From: Asterionellopsis glacialis
Taxonomy: Eukaryota; Bacillariophyta; Plagiogrammaphyceae; Rhaphoneidales; Asterionellopsidaceae
Assembly (NCBI GenBank): GCA_014885115.2
Contig: WKLE02006785.1
Location: forward strand, 1-14,608
DNA: 14,608 bases
Direction of reading: 5' to 3'
Shown: positions 11,201 through 14,608 of the stretch, piece after piece
How the letters are laid out: every line of letters begins with the position of its first letter
Numbering within the stretch: the first letter of the stretch is position 1
Notes under the pieces: generated by a model
The model's database searches: none
The model's input: only the letters and a program-made list of their open reading frames with translations
What the model was told of the DNA's origin: nothing
Made by a program: the position numbers and the translations under genes

Positions 11201-11224
11201 CAACGATTTCACTGATACGGTCAT
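3716..11224 (-). CDS. Giant secreted modular beta-helix protein with mucin-like Ser/Pro/Thr domain (13 exons, 2113 aa)
   Basis: I assembled this gene by hand. Exons (minus strand) are 11224-10685, 10638-8476, 8382-8296, 8221-8144, 8054-7467, 7375-7241, 7154-6372, 6290-6153, 6063-5977, 5875-4943, 4812-4720, 4594-4508 and 4345-3716. Every intron is GT-AG and phase 0, and the joined frame is open for 2113 codons to a TAG. The start at 11224 gives a signal peptide (basic Lys6, hydrophobic core, likely cut after VGA, residue 22); an in-frame Met at 11248 is an alternative. The mature protein has four homologous modules. Each has a core of about 100 residues (CYxxW...LCPxT...CGxxG...C.I.GG..QF...DCxW), a loop exon, Pmp-like rungs with GG and FxxN, and a Cys-rich unit. 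Linkers are Ser/Pro/Thr-rich and the largest is about 630 residues. The rungs point to a right-handed parallel beta-helix; the linkers are probably O-glycosylated. No membrane anchor or catalytic motif is evident. I infer a cell-surface, wall or adhesive protein of unknown function. Splitting into several genes is unlikely given continuous phase-0 splicing. Confidence 0.82.
5276..6722 (-). other. Module 3 of the beta-helix protein (exons 7-10)
   Basis: The core begins at Cys1342 (CYNSWDTL) and ends at CTWA, the end of exon 7 (6372). Exon 8 (1459-1504) is the loop exon GHIGHSAV...LDCTFS with an Asp/Pro-rich loop. Exon 9 (1505-1533) is a single rung DNVVSY...FFGNFAE. Exon 10 begins GGVVSTLGG, carries the last rung and the Cys-rich unit (LLLNDDTFG, DCKDIF), and ends this module with a Ser/Pro/Thr linker of more than 100 residues that includes five NPSQ repeats. 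Confidence 0.75.
5376..5435 (-). repeat. 12-bp minisatellite encoding NPSQ x5
   Basis: Five consecutive 12-bp units (plus-strand GATGGATTTTGT or GATGGATTCTGT) run from 5376 to 5435. The first three share one form and the last two the other. They encode five NPSQ units in the linker between modules 3 and 4. Near-identity of the units indicates recent expansion, so copy number may vary between alleles. Confidence 0.88.
6723..7790 (-). other. Module 2 of the beta-helix protein (exons 5-7)
   Basis: The core starts at Cys1045 (CYSDWTSL) and ends at DCEWA, the end of exon 5 (7467). Exon 6 (residues 1153-1197) is a 45-residue loop exon with an acidic, Pro-containing centre. Exon 7 begins with rung DNVDNF...FFGNRGQ and runs straight into GGAISNIYG without the intron found at that point in modules 1, 3 and 4. 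The Cys-rich unit (SSILERNDENFG, then CVQIF...C...C) is followed by a Ser/Pro linker of about 30 residues. Confidence 0.75.
8620..8673 (-). repeat. Two 27-bp direct repeats (PAPITRAPV x2)
   Basis: Two imperfect 27-bp units, 8620-8646 and 8647-8673, encode the nine-residue sequence PAPITRAPV twice, near the end of the Ser/Pro/Thr domain of exon 2 and just before the acidic segment FDDDAVDE. It is a small coding minisatellite. Confidence 0.75.
8881..10221 (-). repeat. Seven-copy 192-bp tandem repeat encoding Ser/Pro/Thr-rich 64-aa units
   Basis: Within exon 2 the protein cycles with a 64-residue period (one copy has 63). Each copy starts near (T/S)xAPTxTxQPS, passes PTITxxPS and PPT(D/N)TQxPS, and ends near PSxTAEPxGG. 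Equivalent DNA blocks are 192 bp apart, for example the segment at 9424 and its partner at 9616 on the plus strand. Seven copies fit, approximately residues 320-766. Copies 3-5 are the most alike; the outer copies are degraded. Dense Ser/Thr with regular Pro is what a rod-like O-glycosylated stalk would look like. Confidence 0.85.
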
Positions 11225-11653
11225 TTTGTTGCTTTGTATGGATTTCATGTTTAGATTTGTATCGTTTTCACATTTACTCTTTCTTTTGCGTTTTCTGCAG
11301 CAATTTCTTCCTTGATTGGGGTCTCTTGTTTCCTTCTTTTCGTCCCTCATATTCCTATATATTTTATTTCCAAGGAATGCAGTGCATGGCATCATTTTGT
11401 CTTTTTGTAACATCAGGGGCATTTTTTGTTGCCGTAGACTTTCGCACATCATCGATGTTGTTATTCCCGGCTTCAAAGGAGAAAATCGATCAACATGTTG
11501 TGAAGACTTGTCTGCCGTTGAAGTTAGTTACTCCATATATAAAATCAGAGAATCGCCCGTTGAATGAAATTCAATAATATGAAGATTTGAGGTATTGATA
11601 TATTTTGATGTAGAGGGATAGGGACTGTCCAAGCTATTTGAGATAAACTATAG

Positions 11654-11697
11654 GATAACTCATTAGTATATATCTACGAGTGATCATATGAGTTATC
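11654..11697. repeat. 10-bp inverted repeat in the divergent promoter
   Basis: GATAACTCAT at 11654-11663 is matched by its exact reverse complement ATGAGTTATC at 11688-11697, across a 24-base AT-rich spacer. It lies about 430 bp before the beta-helix start codon and 315 bp before the glycosyltransferase start codon. It could be a binding site for a dimeric regulator or a hairpin; nothing here decides. Confidence 0.45.
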
Positions 11698-11866
11698 TCC
11701 TGGAAACGGCAAATATCAATAAAAAAAGCACACCCAAGAAAAGTGCTCAACTCAAATCTGTGCAACTACTAACTGGATAGACTTCCTCACTACTGTCTAG
11801 ACTACCTTGTACCATACATGGTGTACATTACTAATTCTGAACTCTGTACTAAACCTTAATGGGTTA

Positions 11867-11880
11867 TCTCTCTAGAGAGA
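11867..11880. repeat. 14-bp perfect palindrome
   Basis: TCTCTCTAGAGAGA at 11867-11880 is its own reverse complement and directly follows the second GTTATC word of this promoter region. Function unknown. Confidence 0.4.
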
Positions 11881-12011
11881 CTATAGAGCAACATAACATC
11901 ATGGGAATAAGAATATCCCACCCGCCACTAATTTCATCATGAGATCTTATCACAGTCTTGCTCGCTGTTCCGCATAGACTATCCGTCCGCAATGGTATAA
12001 CAATCAGGAAT

Positions 12012-13163
12012 ATGAAACGGCGAGTTGGAAGGAATCCTCCTTTTCAACAACAGCATCATAAGCATTCCAGTGGCAGAGTGGAACTTCCATTAGGAAATAC
12101 TGATGCAAAGATGATAAACAATACTGAAAGGAAAGGAGGAAAGCAAAATAATCGCAATGGTGGTGTGATGTTCTTTTTCTTCGGGCATCGTTACCAGCGC
12201 CTTATGGTGTGGTTTGGTGCTGTCCTTGTATTTATTCTCGTGTTACTGATGCTTCATGAATTCATTTATTGGATCCTATTACAACGGCTCGATATTAGCA
12301 ACTACATGAGTCGTCATCGTCGTGAGAATAGTGACAATATGCAACAAGAGCAAAACCTGCGAAATCGCAATGATCATACATCTTCTTCTTCTGTAGCGGT
12401 GATATCTTTACATGAGGGATACAAATTTGTAGGATATCTTGGTCACTGGTTAAGAGAAAATAAGAAAATATATGCTACCATGCACAACTATGTCTTTCTG
12501 GACAAACTTCCATCGCCAGCACAACAACAGGAACATCAACTCTTTCCATTGAAGGATTGGCAACTTACCAAACAAAAAGTCACGCAATTTAATAAGTTGC
12601 GTTTAATATTACATACCATGGAAAGCAACCCCCATCTAAAGTACATTTTATGGTTGGATGGCGATACGGTAGTAGCAAATCCAGCTATTTCAATACACCA
12701 ACGCCTTGACGATATACAACAACAACAACAACAAATAATAACCAGAGACGGTTTTGAAAACAACAACACCAATAATAAAAATACAACTAATTTTTGCATG
12801 ATTTGGTCAGAAGATATGGTAGGCCCTAACTCCGGTGTTTTCATCCTTTCCAATACACGTACAGGTAAACAATTGGTACGTGATGCTCTGTTGGCCGATG
12901 TGTCCAAGGAAAGGTTTCGAGATCAAGCAGCCTTAACGTTAATTACCAAGACCAATTCAACATACCAAGACTGTACTATATTAGTAGGGAAGAAGGATGC
13001 AACCCTATTGCAAAGCCGTGTTCGTGGGCAATCCATGTTTTTATATAAAAAGAACGACTGGGTTTTACACCTACCTAATCATAATCGTATTGAGCTTTTA
13101 CAATCCATCACAAAATGGCTCCCCACCAGTATTTCTACGACGACAACCCCATTACAGTCTTGA
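12012..13163 (+). CDS. Type II membrane glycosyltransferase, GT34-like (GMA12/MNN10 family)
   Basis: This is probably a Golgi enzyme that transfers a sugar from a nucleotide donor onto a glycan. The first in-frame ATG (12012) gives 383 residues. A basic, Gln/His/Asn-rich cytosolic tail of about 60 residues is followed by one membrane helix at about 64-90, the classic type II Golgi layout, then a stem and a lumenal domain. Family marks seen: YILWLDGDTVVANP at 211-224 with the metal-binding Asp216-Gly-Asp218, PNSGVFILSN at 272-281, and RDQAAL at 303-308, which together match the order LDxD, NSGxF, DQ in GT34 enzymes (alpha-1,2-galactosyl-, alpha-1,6-mannosyl- and xylosyltransferases). VLHLPN near the C-terminus may be the usual HFPG-like element. 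A Gln6 run and an Asn/Thr-rich insert at about 236-260 interrupt the domain after the DxD motif. There are no introns. Donor and acceptor cannot be read from the sequence, and a related GT-A family is possible. Confidence 0.72.
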   Translation: MKRRVGRNPPFQQQHHKHSSGRVELPLGNTDAKMINNTERKGGKQNNRNGGVMFFFFGHRYQRLMVWFGAVLVFILVLLMLHEFIYWILLQRLDISNYMSRHRRENSDNMQQEQNLRNRNDHTSSSSVAVISLHEGYKFVGYLGHWLRENKKIYATMHNYVFLDKLPSPAQQQEHQLFPLKDWQLTKQKVTQFNKLRLILHTMESNPHLKYILWLDGDTVVANPAISIHQRLDDIQQQQQQIITRDGFENNNTNNKNTTNFCMIWSEDMVGPNSGVFILSNTRTGKQLVRDALLADVSKERFRDQAALTLITKTNSTYQDCTILVGKKDATLLQSRVRGQSMFLYKKNDWVLHLPNHNRIELLQSITKWLPTSISTTTTPLQS

Positions 13164-13782
13164 GGAAAATAATTCCAAATCAATTTTTCTTTGGGACTTG
13201 AAATAGTACATGCAGTAGCGAATTGCTGCTGCGCACATTTTGTTTCAATGGCAGTAAAGTATGGTTATAAAAGCGACTAGCTCAGATTGAACTAAATATA
13301 AAAAGGAGCAGCTATAAAACAAAAAGCTGAGTAAAAATGGATCATACACAGCATGATTAGTTTTTTCTACCATGCTATGTTGCTCTCGTCATATGCCATG
13401 ACAGTCACTATACCATTGGCGGGAACCACCAGGGAGAAGTACGAGAGGGTCTCTTGTTCAACAAGATCGGTGAGCAGTACCTAATACATACAGTAATACT
13501 ACTATTCTACTTTTAAACATCTGTTTTTCCAATGGATTATTGATTCCCTGAATATTTGCAGAAGGAAGTCGATATCTATCTTCATTTTCCATCACAACCA
13601 CAAAGTTCTCATGCGCCATCGGAAGGAGTTTTTGTGTGACATCTCATCCAATATACGGTACGTATTAATCCAAACTAAATCACCACGATTTAGCCAGTAA
13701 GGAAAAAAATAGCTCCGTCTACGGAACATAATGTTCCACCATGGATTCACCAAAACGACTTGTTTCGTAACATCGAAATAAA
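13164..13782. other. Convergent 3' intergenic region
   Basis: These 619 bp lie between the 3' ends of the glycosyltransferase and the GH47-like gene. I see no gene. An open frame on the minus strand at 13592-13843 overlaps the GH47 3' end out of frame and has no recognisable motif, so I treat it as chance. Confidence 0.55.
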
Positions 13783-14608
13783 TCACAAAGTTTTCCCAGG
13801 GCGCCGTCTGCTTGACCAAGAATTGATAGTAATAGCTCCACAAGCAAAAAACAAAATCAATGAGCTTACTCCAACCATTGAAACCATAATAAAGATTAAT
13901 GTCGTCAGGAGTGGTGCAGGTACCCTAAAATCTGATGCGTCTAGAATGTCATTCGAATTCGCAAAGTTGAGATGGCTGTTACGGCGGATCGGGTGTGCTT
14001 CCGTGGTAAACACAAATTCATCCAAGGACACATAGTCATCAGGTCCAAACAGTAGAAGTAAATATTTGAGCGTTTCTGCAAGAAAATAGGAAGGCATATC
14101 ATCAATACGCCCTCCGTCCTCCTCTGGATTGTAGACATCTTTGAGGCCGGTGTAACCACCTTTGGTCTTGCAGTATTTCTCCAAACTTGAAAAAATCTCC
14201 CAACCCATTTCTTGGTATTTTATATCCTTTGTCAAGCGGTATAGGACAAAAATACTCTCCACGTGTTCTGGTCGAAGAAGATAGGAGCGATTTCCTTTGG
14301 GTGGCAGATCGTTGGTGTGCATATCAGCTATGCGAATGCTCTCCGGTCCCAGGCCACTTGGTGCATGGGTGTACAAATCGTGACAACCCTGGAGCAACTC
14401 TTCCGCCAATTGAATGTCGTCTGTGCGAGTCTCCAGGTGGCGGCCTCCAAGGGCCAGCATTCCTGGTAAAAAACATAGCAACTGGTGAAAACGATCTCCA
14501 TCTTCCACTGGGTAAGCCTTTTGGGGTGCGTGAGGAAACCGAAATACATGATGAGACCGCAAGGCACCGTCTACAACATCTTTGTAGAGTTGTAACATAT
14601 GGTAGGCG
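13783..14608 (-). CDS. GH47 alpha-mannosidase-like protein, C-terminal part, with C-terminal membrane anchor (partial)
   Basis: GH47 enzymes trim alpha-1,2-mannose from N-glycans in the ER and Golgi; EDEM relatives act in ER-associated degradation. The frame is open through the right edge, so the start lies outside the window; about 275 C-terminal residues are visible. Family motifs, numbered from the Met at 14598: LLCFLPGMLALG (40-51), GLGPES (82-87), LRPEHVES (108-115), TKDIKYQEMGWEIF (123-136), FLAETLKYLLLLF (172-184) and FTTEAHP (197-203), which includes the Ca-binding Thr199. The catalytic Glu111 and nearby Glu114 and Glu200 are kept. Two acidic positions appear replaced: His38 where family members have Asp before LxCFLPG, and Pro169 where MES has Glu. 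After EAHP comes a strongly hydrophobic helix at about 230-258, then a basic tail SSRRRPGKTL. Most GH47 processing mannosidases are N-terminally anchored, so this tail is unusual. No intron is seen in the visible part. It could be an active variant or a lectin-like pseudoenzyme. Confidence 0.93.
   Translation of the reverse strand, partial: AYHMLQLYKDVVDGALRSHHVFRFPHAPQKAYPVEDGDRFHQLLCFLPGMLALGGRHLETRTDDIQLAEELLQGCHDLYTHAPSGLGPESIRIADMHTNDLPPKGNRSYLLRPEHVESIFVLYRLTKDIKYQEMGWEIFSSLEKYCKTKGGYTGLKDVYNPEEDGGRIDDMPSYFLAETLKYLLLLFGPDDYVSLDEFVFTTEAHPIRRNSHLNFANSNDILDASDFRVPAPLLTTLIFIMVSMVGVSSLILFFACGAITINSWSSRRRPGKTL

Larger units (their letters stand above)
7791..11224 (-). other. Module 1 of the beta-helix protein (exons 1-4 and start of 5)
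   Basis: Exon 1 (residues 1-180) holds the signal peptide and the first core, ending at DCHWK. Exon 2 (181-901) is the loop exon: it starts with KAHASVV, matching the AHIGFGAIV start of exon 6, and ends with EGGFILTMEDCTFF, matching the DC.F ends of exons 6 and 8, but has a very large Ser/Pro/Thr insert between. Exons 3 (902-930) and 4 (931-956) each encode one beta-helix rung, ending TEFTKNSAG and SDFYENNAQ. Exon 5 begins with the last rung and the Cys-rich unit, up to about residue 1044. This module has one more rung exon than the others, and no Ser/Pro linker before module 2. Confidence 0.75.
11225..12011. other. Divergent promoter region between the beta-helix gene and the glycosyltransferase
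   Basis: This 787-bp stretch should contain both promoters and 5' UTRs. The minus frame stays open up to 11476, but that extension is Lys/Arg-rich, has no leader character and would bury the signal peptide, so I treat it as UTR. The frame of the plus gene has a stop at 11940-11942 and its first ATG at 12012. A GTTATCTC word occurs at 11692-11699 and again at 11863-11870. Confidence 0.5.

Noticed and set aside
11225..11476. N-terminal extension of the beta-helix protein to a Met at 11476
   Set aside because: The extension is Lys/Arg-rich, would place about 84 residues before a clear signal peptide, and is more easily explained as 5' UTR.
11958..12011. Start of the glycosyltransferase at 11958
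   Set aside because: The codon there is TTG. The first ATG in frame is at 12012, and a stop lies in frame at 11940-11942.
13592..13843. 83-codon minus-strand frame after the GH47 stop, as an alternative C-terminus
   Set aside because: It overlaps the GH47 end in another frame, no splice site joining it was evident, and the main frame already ends with a coherent membrane helix and basic tail.
14476..14502. A sequencing error as the cause of the His at the GH47 catalytic position
   Set aside because: The frame is intact on both sides and a second family residue (Glu to Pro) is changed elsewhere, so a single-base artefact does not explain the pattern, although it cannot be excluded without reads.

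Overview
The window looks like nuclear DNA of a photosynthetic stramenopile, most likely a diatom. The grounds are an AT-leaning, eukaryotic gene layout with short GT-AG introns (46-162 nt), a huge secreted protein with the Ser/Pro/Thr-rich 'PSxxPS/PTxxPT' stretches that are typical of diatom cell-surface proteins, and Golgi/ER-type glycan enzymes. No rRNA, tRNA, CRISPR array, transposase or prokaryotic operon signal was seen. The species cannot be fixed from the sequence alone.

Layout, left to right. (1) 1-773: non-coding, including the 3' flank of the next gene. (2) 774-2459, minus: an intact, intronless glutathione reductase with an N-terminal targeting extension. (3) 2460-3166: a divergent intergenic region. 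(4) 3167-3541, plus: a small unrecognised protein with an acidic N-terminus and a Gly-rich, basic C-terminus. (5) 3716-11224, minus: a single 13-exon gene dominates the window. I assembled it by hand from consensus splice sites. All 12 introns are phase 0 and the spliced frame stays open for 2113 codons. It encodes a secreted, probably right-handed beta-helix protein made of four repeated modules. Each module has a Cys/Trp-marked core, a short exon carrying a variable loop, one to three Pmp-like 'GG..F..N' rungs and a small Cys-rich unit, with Pro/Ser/Thr linkers of very different lengths. In module 1 the variable loop has grown into a mucin-like domain of roughly 630 residues, whose centre is a seven-copy, 192-bp tandem repeat. 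(6) 11225-12011: a divergent promoter region with inverted repeats. (7) 12012-13163, plus: a type II membrane glycosyltransferase resembling GT34 (GMA12/MNN10). (8) 13164-13782: a convergent non-coding gap. (9) 13783-14608, minus: the C-terminal part of a GH47 alpha-mannosidase-like protein. It runs off the right edge, has two altered active-site acids and ends in a C-terminal membrane anchor.

The genes form no operon. A loose theme is the secretory pathway: a heavily Ser/Thr-rich surface protein, a Golgi-type glycosyltransferase and an N-glycan-processing mannosidase relative lie side by side. The link is positional only. The most interesting material is the beta-helix gene (regular exon modules, exon gain and intron loss, loop expansion) and the GH47-like protein with altered catalytic positions.
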